Positions 44,658 to 55,210 of a stretch of 64,000 bases of DNA are shown in pieces. Position numbers and translations under genes: made by a program. Every line of letters starts with the position of its first letter. Position 1 is the stretch's first letter. Under the pieces are notes generated by a model that did no database searches, was not told the origin of the DNA, and saw only the letters and a list, made by a program, of their open reading frames with translations. Location: positions 12,893,206 to 12,957,205 of the forward strand of contig OZ038459.1 in the NCBI GenBank assembly GCA_964036195.1, in the 5' to 3' direction. This DNA comes from Sphaerolaimus hirsutus. Its lineage: Eukaryota; Nematoda; Chromadorea; Monhysterida; Sphaerolaimidae.

Positions 44658-45176
44658 ATGGAGGTGTTAGATATTGAGCTTATTATTCAAAAAGACTCAA
44701 TTTTGAAAAATAGTGCCAAATGTATAAATTTAGATGACAATGAGATTGCTAATATATCCGTTGGTAAAGGACTCGTTTGTTTCCTAAATTATCCAGAAGT
44801 AACGTGGGGTCATTTCATTTCATTATATAGAATTTCGCATGATCATATATTCATATTTGATTCACTTGGTAGGAAAAATTTGACACAGCGAGTTATAAAT
44901 GATATTAAAATGCAGTTTTCAAGCGATTGCATTTTTTCAATAAATGAAAAAGTTTTACAAAAAAAAACTGCAGACACTTGCGGTTTATTCGCATTGATTT
45001 TTATCAAATTAATGTTATTAAGCAAAACAACAAAATCTAACAATGTTGTCTTGCAAGTGATTTCTCTCATGAGTAGACATGATATTAAACATTTATTTAT
45101 ATCACTTTTCAAGACAATTCCAATCGGGAAATTGTCAATTGGTGCGCAAAATGTAATAAATGATCACAATAAATAA
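44658..45176 (+). CDS. pro: Adenovirus-type (Ulp1 clan) maturation cysteine protease
   Basis: Cleaves capsid precursors. 172 residues from ATG 44658 (upstream in-frame codons are Gly/Arg-rich and unlike the family). Catalytic His in WGHFISLY, acidic partner in FDSLGRK, Gln in KVLQKK and nucleophile Cys in DTCGLF. Its stop lies inside AATAAATAA, so a polyadenylation signal overlaps the stop, and the next (convergent) gene ends one base further on. Confidence 0.88.
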   Translation: MEVLDIELIIQKDSILKNSAKCINLDDNEIANISVGKGLVCFLNYPEVTWGHFISLYRISHDHIFIFDSLGRKNLTQRVINDIKMQFSSDCIFSINEKVLQKKTADTCGLFALIFIKLMLLSKTTKSNNVVLQVISLMSRHDIKHLFISLFKTIPIGKLSIGAQNVINDHNK

Positions 45177-45177
45177 A

Positions 45178-46076
45178 TCAAATCCACTCTGAATCAACAT
45201 TTTCCTCCTCCTCGTGCTTTTCTTGCTCCTCATATTTGATCGGCTTGTCCCACGCCAAGTACATGTCCAAGTCAGATTGCAACTTCATCTTGTTGACGGC
45301 TGGATCGGTTTCGCAATTTTCAGCAATCGGTTCTAATACTGGACAAAAAGCCTTGTAAGATGGCCATGAACAATATGACATTTGAGCTGGTTTATACCAC
45401 ATACTGCCCCACCCCGAGGTGGTTAAATCAGCACCTGCGTGTCAAGGTATTCTACCGCCACCCAGCCAAACACCTAGTCAAAGCAACAAAAAGTAACAAA
45501 CTGTATGGAATCGGGTTCTTGCCCCCCGCAAAATCGGTTCGCGTTAAAAATTCATGAAATTCTGCTTGTTTATTCATGCAAAATCTACCTTGTATTGGGG
45601 CATTGGGGTTCGGTTCAATTAATTCAGGGAGCATGTATTTTTCCAGCACCAAGTTTGCGACATGCATACCTTTGGTAACATAAAATGGTGTCATTGAGAG
45701 ATTGAATAAGAGTATACCGGTGTTTCCGCTATAGTCGATCAAATCTGTAGTGGGAACGTGTGTTGTGTAATATCTAAAAACCATCTACACGTCCCAACCT
45801 ACCATTTATAGGCACAATACCATACCACAATGCCAAACATAATTGATTGGACACTCGCATGTATACACCATTTGGAGTCATAAATCTTACATCAAGCATT
45901 ACATAACACCTCCCTCCAGGTGGAATGTAATATTCATATGCTGAATAGACTCTAAAGCCCACTTCATGGTGATCCCAAATTGGAGCAAATGAATTGCTAG
46001 TTATTCTTTGAAAGCAAATTTGCTTAGGTCTTTCATTGCAAAAGTAATATGGTGAAGTGTGGTTAGTCATTGCCAT
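45178..46076 (-). CDS. Second dUTPase-fold protein, spliced, catalytic motif lost
   Basis: Three exons: 46076-45803, 45744-45456, 45403-45178. Introns are 58 nt (donor GTAGGT, acceptor CTACAG) and 52 nt (donor GTAGAA, acceptor GGGGCAG). Phases join to 262 residues. The dUTPase fold is visible: AP...HEVGFRVYSAYEYYIPPGG (motif 1 region), then DLIDYSGNTGILLFNLS (motif 3 region) and KGMHVANLVLEKY (motif 4 region). The motif 1 Asp is Arg, the SGLA loop is not kept, and GDRIAQLI has become GMHVANLV, so it is probably not a dUTPase. An acidic tail (EEQEKHEEEE) replaces the C-terminal lid. I take the start at 46076 because a minus TATA box (TATATAAAGG, 46115-46124) lies inside the longer frame. Possibly a regulatory or structural derivative. 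Confidence 0.7.
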
Positions 46077-46410
46077 CTTTGTATGGCTGGATGGTTGATA
46101 GACTGAATGAATTGCCTTTATATATGGAATCAACTCATCACGTGACCTCTATTTTTTCAAATTAGTCAATTAAAATGTAGGTCACTAGGTCATGATTCAA
46201 TTAAAATATAGGTCACTAGGTCATGATTCAATTAAAATGTAGGTCACTAGGTCATGATGCAATTAAAATGTAGGTCACTAGGTCATGACCCAATTAAAAT
46301 GTAGGTCACTAGGTCAATGTTTCAAAAACAGAAAATTTGAGAGGTATAAAAGGTGAGCCCATTCACTCACTTGATCATTCACTCATCAATTTCAACACAA
46401 GCAGCTGAAG

Positions 46411-46462
<52 letters not shown>

Positions 46463-46463
46463 C
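46077..46463. promoter_or_regulatory. Divergent promoter 2 with five RevDR2-like repeats
   Basis: Five 31-bp tandem units, each AATTAAAATRTAGGTCACTA + GGTCATG..., place AGGTCACTAGGTCA at 46179-46192, 46210-46223, 46241-46254, 46272-46285 and 46303-46316. TATA boxes face outward: TATATAAAGG (minus, 46115-46124) and TATAAAAG (plus, 46345-46352). A (CA)n run lies at 46416-46460 in the plus-strand leader. Confidence 0.88.
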
Positions 46464-47978
46464 ATGATGGCAGCAGCTCACACGGGAGCAAAACTAGCTT
46501 CAACTACACGCAAAGTAGTTGATGCAGTAATTGAACAAGGACGTCAGGATGATGACGTCAGTAATGAGGAAGATGAAAGACCAATGGTTATTGATAGCAG
46601 TGTCGGCGGTGGCAACAGAGTTTGTAGTGGCGGAGGTTCGTTTGCAGGTGTTTATGGTCGGAGCAAAAAAGAAATGGTGTATAAAAAGAAGAAAATGAAT
46701 TACCCCTTGATAACCATGTTCAGTTTTCGTTGGCTCGTCTTTGCGCTTTGTAGAACGTGTGAAACACGTACCAAATTTTTGACCTCAAAATTGTATAGTG
46801 ACGACAGCGTGGAAGTACAAATCAGAATGTGTACGCAGTGCCGTATACGCCACGAAAAAATGATTGAAGCAGTTAGACATAGACCCCTCGATGGTAATGT
46901 ATTCAATGAATCAACCCCAACACACAGCGGCGGTCACCCGCCCAAGCAGTTTGAAAATACCACAGCTGCAAACAATTACAAAAGACCCTACTACTAATGT
47001 AACAAATGCGCTAATTGAAAAAGTCAAAAAAATGAACGAGCAAACAGTGGACGAAAAGAAAGTGGACGAGAAAAAAGACGATGAAATGGACACGGGCAAA
47101 TGGGATAGTATCAGTGATTCAACAAATGATGAAATAAAATATATAAAAAGTAAGATGGTACCCTTTGGGATACTTTATAAATTTCCTTTCGAAGCTGTGG
47201 CGGATCTAGCGACGCCGCCACCACATTTTATAATTTGTGGTGAAGGAGGTTATCAAAAGAATGCTGCTAGGGGGTTTGATAGCAATATTGTGATCAATAT
47301 TAATAACACCAAGTAATTCCCCCTCTGCAGGAATATTCCCAAAATTCTGGTTTAATCGAAAAGGTTCAATTTTCCTTTTAACAAACCCAAAGGATTTGTA
47401 TCTTCGCGCCGATACTTCAAGCAGTCAATTGGACTGTTTACGAATTGTAATATATACCGTTATCAATGAAATTCTAGACATACGTAATATGAGTCTCAAA
47501 TCACTAATGGATTTGAATGTTGCAACACAAATTGAGTGTTTCCAAGCACTACGTAACAAACGTTGTCCATATGCCGGGCGTGCCGGCTTTCTCCTCGCTC
47601 AAAGATTCCTACACCTACAATTTGCTCTAAAGCCATTCCAAAATTCATTTCTCATGGGCGCTACATCACCCGAAAATATGCAATCCATCATAAACAAATG
47701 GCCAAAATCAGAAATAAATTTACACATTGCTAGAAATTATGTTGCGGATAAGTTTGCAGCTTTGGGAGCGAATGATATGAAAAATGGGCTATATCAAGAA
47801 TGGCCCCAAGGAGAGATTGATCCATTCGATGGCAGAGCCGCCATTGTCAAATCGTGGTTACTGGCAGGATATGCCTGCCACCCCCTATTTGATACAACCC
47901 TACCGCACTGCTACGCCAGGGATGATGAAGAAAAGGAAAATATATACTGCAATGGGACATGCCCATGGCACAGGGCCT
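46464..47978 (+). CDS. Spliced accessory protein with CxxC pairs
   Basis: Unknown function. Exon A 46464-46893 begins MMAAAHTGAK, has a Gly-rich stretch, and two Cys pairs (CRTC and CTQC, 33 residues apart) that could bind zinc. Exon B (from about 46928 or 46966 to 47239) is charged (VDEKKVDEKKDDE). Exon C (47331-47978) runs through IFPKFWFN and a region with Cys pairs ending near CPWHRAC. The A/B junction is ambiguous: a 34-nt intron (46894-46927) or a 67-nt one (46899-46965). B/C fits donor GTGAAG and acceptor CCCTCTGCAG (47240-47330). After 47978 (donor-like GTAATT) the frame enters a CCTTTTTA repeat and no further exon is identified. Confidence 0.5.
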
Positions 47979-50628
47979 GTAATTTTACCTTTTTACCTTT
48001 TTACCTTTTTACCTTTTTACCTTTCTTACCTTTTTACCTTTTTACCTTTTTACCTTTTTACCTTTTACCTTGTACCTTTCTTACCTTGTTACCTTGGTAC
48101 CTTTTACCTTTCTTACCTTTCTTACCTTGTACCTTTTTACCTTTTACCTTTTTACCTTTTTACCTTTTACCTTTTTTTGCCTTTTTTTTGTAAAAAGGGG
48201 GGCCGCGTGCCTATTTTTTACCCCTAACCTACAAAAACCTACAAAAAGCCTAAAAAACTAAAAAAACACAACCCGCACCCTCCCCTCACCCCAAAAAACC
48301 CCAAAACCGCCCCCAAAACTGCCCCCCAAAAACCCAAAACCGCCCCCTCTAGCAAAACCGTCCCCCAAAAAAACCCCAAAAAAACCCCCAAAAAAACCCA
48401 AAAACCCCCCAAACCTCGCAGTGTTCGGCCACAACGATTCCATCCAAGTTGGCAAATCCACGCAAGTGTGACAACAGCAGGGAGAATGTTTTGTGATGTG
48501 CAGAGTGAATTTTTCATCGAATTGTGATTACACAGGGTGGCCATTTTTACGTTTTCTGGTGCCAGATGGTGATTTGGTGTAAATAGTTGCTTCACGCATT
48601 CTCAATTATACAAAATGCTACACCGCCATATTTTATTTACATTTACACCACCGTGTTTTACATCACTACAAATAAATGCAAAAAAAAATCAGATCAAAAT
48701 TGGGAAAATAAATGGCAAAAAATTGATCAGATCGAAATTGGGGGATAAATGGCATGAATAAAAATTGCTGTGCACATGCGTGCTGCACTATAATTCGAAT
48801 CATGCTTTCTTTTTGCGCATGCACACATGTGTGCAATTAAACTGGAACATAAATCACTTAAAGCCAAACTGCATAACTAGAGATTGCATAAAAGTGGGTG
48901 TAAAGCTACTCAGGGGTAGGGTTCAAATGAATTTGTAAAATGTCTGGTTATCTCAAAAGTGTTGCTTGTAAAATGTCAAGTCATGCTAAATGTTCTCATT
49001 TGAACCCCATATTTATGCATAGATGTTTGAAACACCAAAAAATACAAATGAGAATTAACAGGTGGCACAAAAAACGAGTCTCTGCGAACCGCATGCTATG
49101 CATTTGCATTTTTGATTTTTTGCTTTTTGACAAAAGTAATTTTGGACGCATACTTTGCGGTCAGCCGAGTGTAGAAAAAACAGGCGGAAGGGTAAAAACG
49201 GTATAAAAAAGACCTCCTAAGTGATACCAAAAAAACAGGCGCGACACAGTGAAAAACCCTAAGTGATACCGAGTGGGGGTTACGAAATTAAACCCCAGGT
49301 GTTGCAGTGTAGACCACATGATATGCATATTTCTAAACAGTAATTTTGTTTGCATACTTTGTGGTCAGCCAGTAATTTTGTATGCATACTTTGTGGTCAG
49401 CCAAGTGATAAAAAGTGAAGAAAAACCTAAGTGATACAAGTGGGTGTGACACAAATAAAATCCAGCGCGAAATAATATGCGGACCACATGCTATGTATTT
49501 TTTCTGAAACGTTTGGCCACATACTTTTCGGTCAGAAGTGATTTTAGGTACATACTTTGCGGTCAGCCGAGAAACTGGGTGGGGGGGGAACAAGTGGGGA
49601 TTGTGCTCTAATCTTGCACTAAAAACAGAAGCGCAACAATTGCGACTAGTGATGGAAAAAGTTGGGAGCTTGTAAGCATTTTTCCATGGTGCCACACATA
49701 AATGACACCAAAAAATACTGGCTCGTTACTAAAACACATCACCATGATACCATTTTTGTGTAGCACCAAGAAAAATTTCTCCAAGTGCCATGCTTTTTTC
49801 TGGCGTCAAGAAGAGTATCACCACAAATACTTGCCGCTGAAGCGCATACTCATGGTGCTATTTTTCCTGATGCCAGAAAAAAGCGTGGCACTTGGAGAAA
49901 TTTTTTCTTGGCGCCACACAAAAATGGTATCATGGCGATTTTTTTCATGTGCAGGCGATTTTTTCATGTGCATTACCGAACCTAAGCTCCATGGTACTTT
50001 TTCATCACTATACGCGACGAAAAAACTCACAAAATAGGTGCATGTCGCACCACACCGCACAAAAACTAAACCTGTCACATAAACCGTGAAAACTAAACCT
50101 GTCGCACAAACAAGTGCGTAGCGGACGCACAAAAGTGACACAAAAAACTGCTACACAACACTACAGCTAGCCACACAAACTGCAACAAACTACAGCTAGC
50201 CACACAAAACTGCAAAAAAGTGAACACTGCAATAGAAGCACAGGTAACAAACATAGGTGTGGATCACAAAATTGAATGGTTGTTGAAAAAAATGACAAAA
50301 ATGGTATACTCGGCAGACATGATACTCTACAATATTCATTCATGGATAGACACCGAAAAAATCCTACTATTTTCATGGATAGATTCCAAAAAAATTCCAT
50401 TTTTTCTATGCTTGTGACCTGTGCTTAAACATCACGCTCAACTGAAACGCTACTCCGATCAATTACATTTTGCCGCTCAGCCACCACGTCGCATGTCACA
50501 CTGCAATAAGGGGTGAGAAGGGATGAGTTGTGAAAAAATGTCATCAAATATGACGTGAAAACGTGTCATCAAATATGACTGATTTTTACATGACATTTTT
50601 CTGAGCCAAACTTTTCCAAAAGACATCA
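47979..50628. other. Polinton non-coding region, low complexity and host-type repeats
   Basis: Position 47985-48175 is a CCTTTTTA/TACCTTT repeat; 48180-48420 has C- and A-runs. Position 49145-49570 contains four copies of GCATACTTTGYGGTCAGCC. Position 49646-50010 looks like a degraded TAGTGATG-ended MITE. At 50150-50215 CTAGCCACACAAACTGC is duplicated, and 50303-50335 has the TATACTCGGCAGACATGATACTCTAC word found in host repeats. I see no gene, so this part of the element has been colonised by host repeats. Confidence 0.5.
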
Positions 50629-50957
50629 TCAAATGATATTTTTTCCAAAAAATTCACCTGGATCACCACGCATGTTGTTGTTGTACCGCACACGGTTCAA
50701 ACTGTGCGGGGGTGCGTTGAAACTGGATGCGCGCTGCACGATTCGACCCATGGAGCGGTTGCTGGCGCCCACAAGTCTGTTGCCGGCGGCCACGTACTGG
50801 TGGCCAACGTCCACCAATGGGCCAACGTCCACTAATTGGCCAACGTTGCAAACGTCCCGCAACTGCCCGTTTTCATCGAAAAACGGATTGTTGCGGGAAG
50901 CGTTGTGGGCGGGCGCGTTGGAGGCCGGTGCGTTTTGCTGGCTCAACCGAACGTTGT
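50629..50957 (-). pseudogene. Decayed paralogue of an accessory-gene exon
   Basis: Minus-strand frame after acceptor CATTCAG, reading EFHNVRLSQQNAPASN and ending GDPGEFFGKNII then TGA. The end resembles FRPGQFFGQEM, the end of exon 4 of the 502-aa gene at 53067-55210. There the exon stops at a GTATGT donor; here the matching position reads ATCATT, so the splice site is lost. Both are Asn/Gln/Ser-rich. Probably a duplicated, now broken copy. Confidence 0.45.
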
Positions 50958-50997
50958 GGAACTCATCTGAATGGCTTTGATTGTTATTTAAAGTGGA

Positions 50998-51331
50998 ATG
51001 TCAGGTAAAGTCAAAATTAACGTAAAACGTAAAACGTTATACTTTGTATTCGATTTTACGTGACATTTTGTGATTTTTCACTTACAATTTGACTCAATAA
51101 TTGAACCCGCTGCGCTGACTCAACATTTTGACTCGATATTTTGGTTCTATACGACACGACAGACATTTTGACTCGAATCGAGCCAAAATATCGAGTCAAA
51201 ATGTTGAGTCAGCGCAGCGGGTTCAATTATTGAGTCAAATTGTAAGTGAAAAATCACAAAATGTCACGTAAAATCGAATACAAAGTATAACGTTTTACGT
51301 TTTACGTTAATTTTGACTTTACCTGACATTG
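50998..51331. repeat. Near-perfect palindrome, ~150-bp arms
   Basis: Arms 50998-51147 and 51183-51331 are complements of each other, including TGTCAGGTAAAGTCAAAATT and its complement. The centre is near 51165. A second partial copy of the arm follows at 51331-51600 and runs into the N gap. Confidence 0.9.
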
Positions 51332-51640
51332 AGCCAAAATATTGAGTCAAAATGTTGAGTCAGCGCAGCGGGTTCAATTGTTGAGTCAAATTGTAAGTGA
51401 AAAATCACAAAATGTCACGTAAAGTCAAAAATAACGTAAAACGTAAAACGTTATACTTTGTATTCAATTTTACGTGACATTTTGTGATTTTTCACTTACA
51501 ATTTGACTCAACAATTGAACCCGCTGCGCTGACTCAACATTTTGACTCGATATTTTGGTTCGCTACAACACAACAGACATTTTGACTCGATATTTTGGTT
51601 CGATATGACACGACAGACGTTTTGACTCGAATTGAGCCAA

Positions 51641-51840
51641 NNNNNNNNNNNNNNNNNNNNNNNNNNNNNNNNNNNNNNNNNNNNNNNNNNNNNNNNNNNN
51701 NNNNNNNNNNNNNNNNNNNNNNNNNNNNNNNNNNNNNNNNNNNNNNNNNNNNNNNNNNNNNNNNNNNNNNNNNNNNNNNNNNNNNNNNNNNNNNNNNNNN
51801 NNNNNNNNNNNNNNNNNNNNNNNNNNNNNNNNNNNNNNNN
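51641..51840. other. Assembly gap (200 N)
   Basis: Exactly 200 Ns, a typical placeholder of unknown true length. It is flanked on both sides by long palindromes, which probably caused the break. Confidence 1.
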
Positions 51841-52140
51841 CGAATTCACTAAATTCAATAATTGCGTAAGGTGGAGCGACACCGATTAGACGCATCGATA
51901 TCGATATCTATATGATCTTTATTCACGTATCGATATCATTATATTGATATCGATACGATGCGTCTAATCGGTGTCGCTCCACCTTACGCAATTATTGAAT
52001 TTAGTGAATTCGGTCATCTCTATATCAACTCGAGTCGACTCGAGTCGATCTACTTTATGCAATCATTGAACCTAGTCGACTCGAGTCAATATAAACGTGA
52101 CCACGTCGACTAGATTCAATGATTGCATAAAGTAGATTGA
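51841..52140. repeat. Two further palindromes right of the gap
   Basis: First: arms 51841-51899 and 51953-52012 (CGAATTCACTAAATTCAATA and complement) around CGATATCGATATC words. Second: arms 52047-52083 and 52104-52137 (TCTACTTTATGCAATCATTG and complement) with GTCGACTCGAGTC between. All these palindromes contain a TTCAATNATTG-like core. Confidence 0.85.
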
Positions 52141-53066
52141 CCCCAACCACAAACCCAAAAATTCTCAAAAGAAAAAAGCAAACCCCCCAACATACACAAA
52201 CTCAGCCTATCAACTAATTAAATTTGCCTTCCTGAATTGAACATTAATTTTGTAGACTCGATTATCGGTTGCCGGTTGCCATGAAAAAATCTTCATACAA
52301 ATGTCTTGATGGAAACCTGCGGGTGATAATAAATATATCATTCAAATATTTACACACGTGTATGAACGCGGCGGCGGTAAAATGGGGGAAAAAGATGCAA
52401 ATTCGATCAAGAGATGAATTATTTAATTAGAGGAATTGATAGCTCATTCTGGGTTGACATTTACAATGATAAGAATGTAACTGAAACAATAAAATATTTC
52501 GAAATAGTGCCTACATTTGTTCCAACATTGAATGATGTCATATTTTTATGCCTGAACTTGGTTCAAAATGTTTTTATTTTGTTATATACACTCCTAAACA
52601 TCTCTTTAAAATGAATAAAAACAATTTACCTGGTTTTTTCCTGATTTTTTTAAATGAATTCAAACATAAATCTATATAAAACTACAAAAAAAGTATGTTT
52701 TTTCCCCAGCTTTTTACAAACAGAAAGTTATTTTACACACGTAAATTGACATATTTCACTATTTTACATTCGCTAAACATAAAATACCCGTATATTTATG
52801 TATTTATCAAATTCAAAAACCGTTTGTGTGCATTTTGGTACAAGTGTGTCATTAACTTTTGAATTCGATAAATACATAAATATACGGGTATTTTATGTTT
52901 AGCGAATGTAAAATAGTGAAATATGTCAATTTACGGGTGAAATTTGTTACTTTATGTGCGTAAAAGTAAATATTAACTAAATTTTCACACATTTCATTCA
53001 TTTTTATAGGATACTGACAGGAACTTTGTTCATTTACTTGATATTACCGTAATTTATGTAACCATT
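52141..53066. other. Polinton non-coding region with a palindrome
   Basis: Arms 52741-52816 and 52858-52934 form another inverted repeat (words AAAATACCCGTATATTTATG and complement). A 66-codon frame at 52414-52614 with a hydrophobic end has no recognised homologue and may be chance. Confidence 0.5.
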
Positions 53067-55210
53067 TCACATTATGTCAACAATATTTGCCATATTATTC
53101 ATCCAAATGGCAATGATCAAAAGCAATAAATAGTGTTCCCCACAATTTAAATCAAACATGGACATATGGAAAATGCTCCTCAATCTATTCAGGCCAAATT
53201 GATCACTAGAAGAACGTAAAAAATTAGACAATAAATACTGATAAACAGGTTGTGAATAGGGTCTGACAAAAAAATCTGTCAAACTTGTCAAAACATTAAC
53301 AGTTTGAGCTCCTGAACCCCAAAAACTATTAAATATGCATTCTCTAACAGCCCTATTAGCTCTAAAAGTGTCCAATGCATGCTGAATTATTCTCATGGTA
53401 TTTTGTTGACCACACTGAACATTGGTCAACATAAACATCATAGTGAACTGTGCAACATGTCTACCATATAATGCCTGAATAGGGGGGATTTTATGCTTGA
53501 TTCATTAAATTTGAATAAATAAATACCATATTTCTTCAAATACAAGAGTGCTATTCTATTGGATGTGTCATTCTATTGGAGGCAGCCATTCTATTATATT
53601 TATGAGTGCAAAAAATTAAAACCTGTTCTATTTGAGGAAATATAGTGTGCTCCATTAACTAACAAATACTGTCACTATAAGCGTGTCGTCAATATTGTAT
53701 TCGTGTGCGTCCTCTCTAGACCAGGTCTCAAATCTCGGTATGATATAATGAGTAAACATAAAATTCAAGCTAAAATTAATTTAAAAAATAAATTTTTTAA
53801 AATATTTATATTCATTTATTTATTTTAGCTTGAATTTTATGCTTACTAATGACTTGATCTCAACAATTGGCCCAAATTTCTGAATATATTTATATTAATT
53901 ATTATAAAAAATTACAAAAACTTTAATGACTGACCCAAATCTATTGAAGCATGTTAACGTTCTCACATCCATTGTTCTCAAATATGGGTGTGCATCTACA
54001 TTTATTGCATAGTTTGGGTATAAAATAGGTGGAAATTGGTTATAAATCTGATTGAATCTTCCAAGTACAACAACTCTATTATTTGGAGTGTTTCCATCAC
54101 ACTGCCTTCGAATAGCCCTATTATTTCCATTTAAATACCTGTATACAAAAATTTATGTAATAAGCACCTAAATTGTTACTTTTTTACATACATTTCCTGT
54201 CCAAAAAATTGTCCCGGTCGGAATTGAACAATGTGGTGTGGTAAATCATACATTCTTTGATCCACGGCACTATTGTCTTGACACGTTTGAGTTTGGGGCC
54301 TTACTGTAGCAGCATTTATATTTGATTGTGTTGACACACGATTTTGAGAAGCATAGGGTGATGGTCTCTGCAAATAAAAATATGTACCATATTTATTCTA
54401 ATATAAGAACATTAATTTCTACTCACTTGATTAGGTATAACAGCTTGTATATCGCGCCTCAATTGATTTATTCTATTTAGCTGAAACTCTCTCCTAGACA
54501 TGGGAACCTCCCGATTTATAGAAAAATTATCATTTTGACTTGAGCATGAAACTCCTTCATCATGCTGTCTAGATGTAGAAGCCCCTTCATTTATCCTCAA
54601 AACATTTTTATTCAAATTTGTTTTTAAAGCGTCATTTTTATTTGACAGTAATCTCATTTCATTCTGATTAGACAGTGATGCTACCGTATTCATCGCATGT
54701 TGAACTGGGGGACTATCACCATTTTGAACAAGTAAATCTGACGAATCAATTTCATCAGGGGGTACTCCCAAACCCTGTAAAGTGTCAGATGAATTTTGGA
54801 TATTTTCTGCAGGTGTGTTTGAAGGGGGGTGTGGAGAATTCTGGTTGTTATCAGATGTATTTGTGGCTGCATTTGAAGCATTTGGGGTGTTTTGAGGTGG
54901 GTTTTGAGTATTTGATTCTGTATTTTCTATGACACTCTCTTGTCCATTTGGGTTAGCATCTGCACAATAAATACATATACATATACATAATTTTGCTAGC
55001 CAACTTGGAAAAAAGAAACCTGGGTGATTTACGAAAAAAAAGTTATCCAATTCATTTAAATCTCCATCATTGGGATTGGGTCCAGGTCTGTAAAATGAAA
55101 ATTGGTACAACTAAATAATAGTATTATTTCATATAATCTTACCCTGGGTTTATTGTCCATGCCAACGGACATAAAATCACGACCACAATTAAATGCAGAA
55201 AAAAAACCAT
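53067..55210 (-). CDS. Secreted Asn/Gln/Ser-rich accessory protein, seven exons
   Basis: Unknown function; not visible as one frame. Exons that join in phase: 55210-55143, 55087-55020, 54959-54427, 54367-54192, 54138-53916, 53879-53847, 53474-53067 (502 residues). Exon 1 is a textbook signal peptide (MVFFLHLIVVVILCPLAW). Exon 3 is a long disordered region rich in Asn, Ser, Pro and Gln. The C-terminal exon is more ordered, with a hydrophobic helix (YLLLLIIAIWM) near the end. Donors GTAAGA, GTTTCT, GTGAGT, GTATGT and GTAAGC look normal for this genome. Introns 1-4 are 53-60 nt, intron 5 is 36-42 nt (least certain), and intron 6 is 372 nt and holds an inverted repeat and a host-type repeat. The gene is divergent from the 461-aa gene across promoter 3. 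Confidence 0.6.
53475..53846. repeat. Intron 6 of the secreted-protein gene: hairpin plus host repeat
   Basis: Inverted arms at about 53753-53778 and 53822-53846 (AAACATAAAATTCAAGCTAA and near-complement). Position 53525-53650 has TACCATATTTCTTCAAATACAA and ...TTTGAGGAAATATAGT, resembling the host TACCGTATTTCCTCGAAATA MITE family. Confidence 0.55.

Noticed and set aside
45745..45802. Frameshift mutation between the two halves of the second dUTPase-fold gene
   Set aside because: A 58-nt intron with good donor GTAGGT and acceptor CTACAG joins the halves in phase and gives a better family match than a frameshift.
47985..48227. Hydrophobic protein tail (FTFLPFYLF-like repeats) extending the 46464 gene
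   Set aside because: It is the translation of a CCTTTTTA repeat; the real exon probably ends at the donor near 47979.
48239..48595. Gly/Phe-rich minus-strand frame
   Set aside because: It comes from C- and A-runs in low-complexity DNA, with no start context or motif.
52414..52614. A 66-codon protein with a hydrophobic C-terminus
   Set aside because: Its LPxLNDV-like segment loosely recalls the 224-aa protein, but the match is too short and it sits among palindromes; treated as chance.
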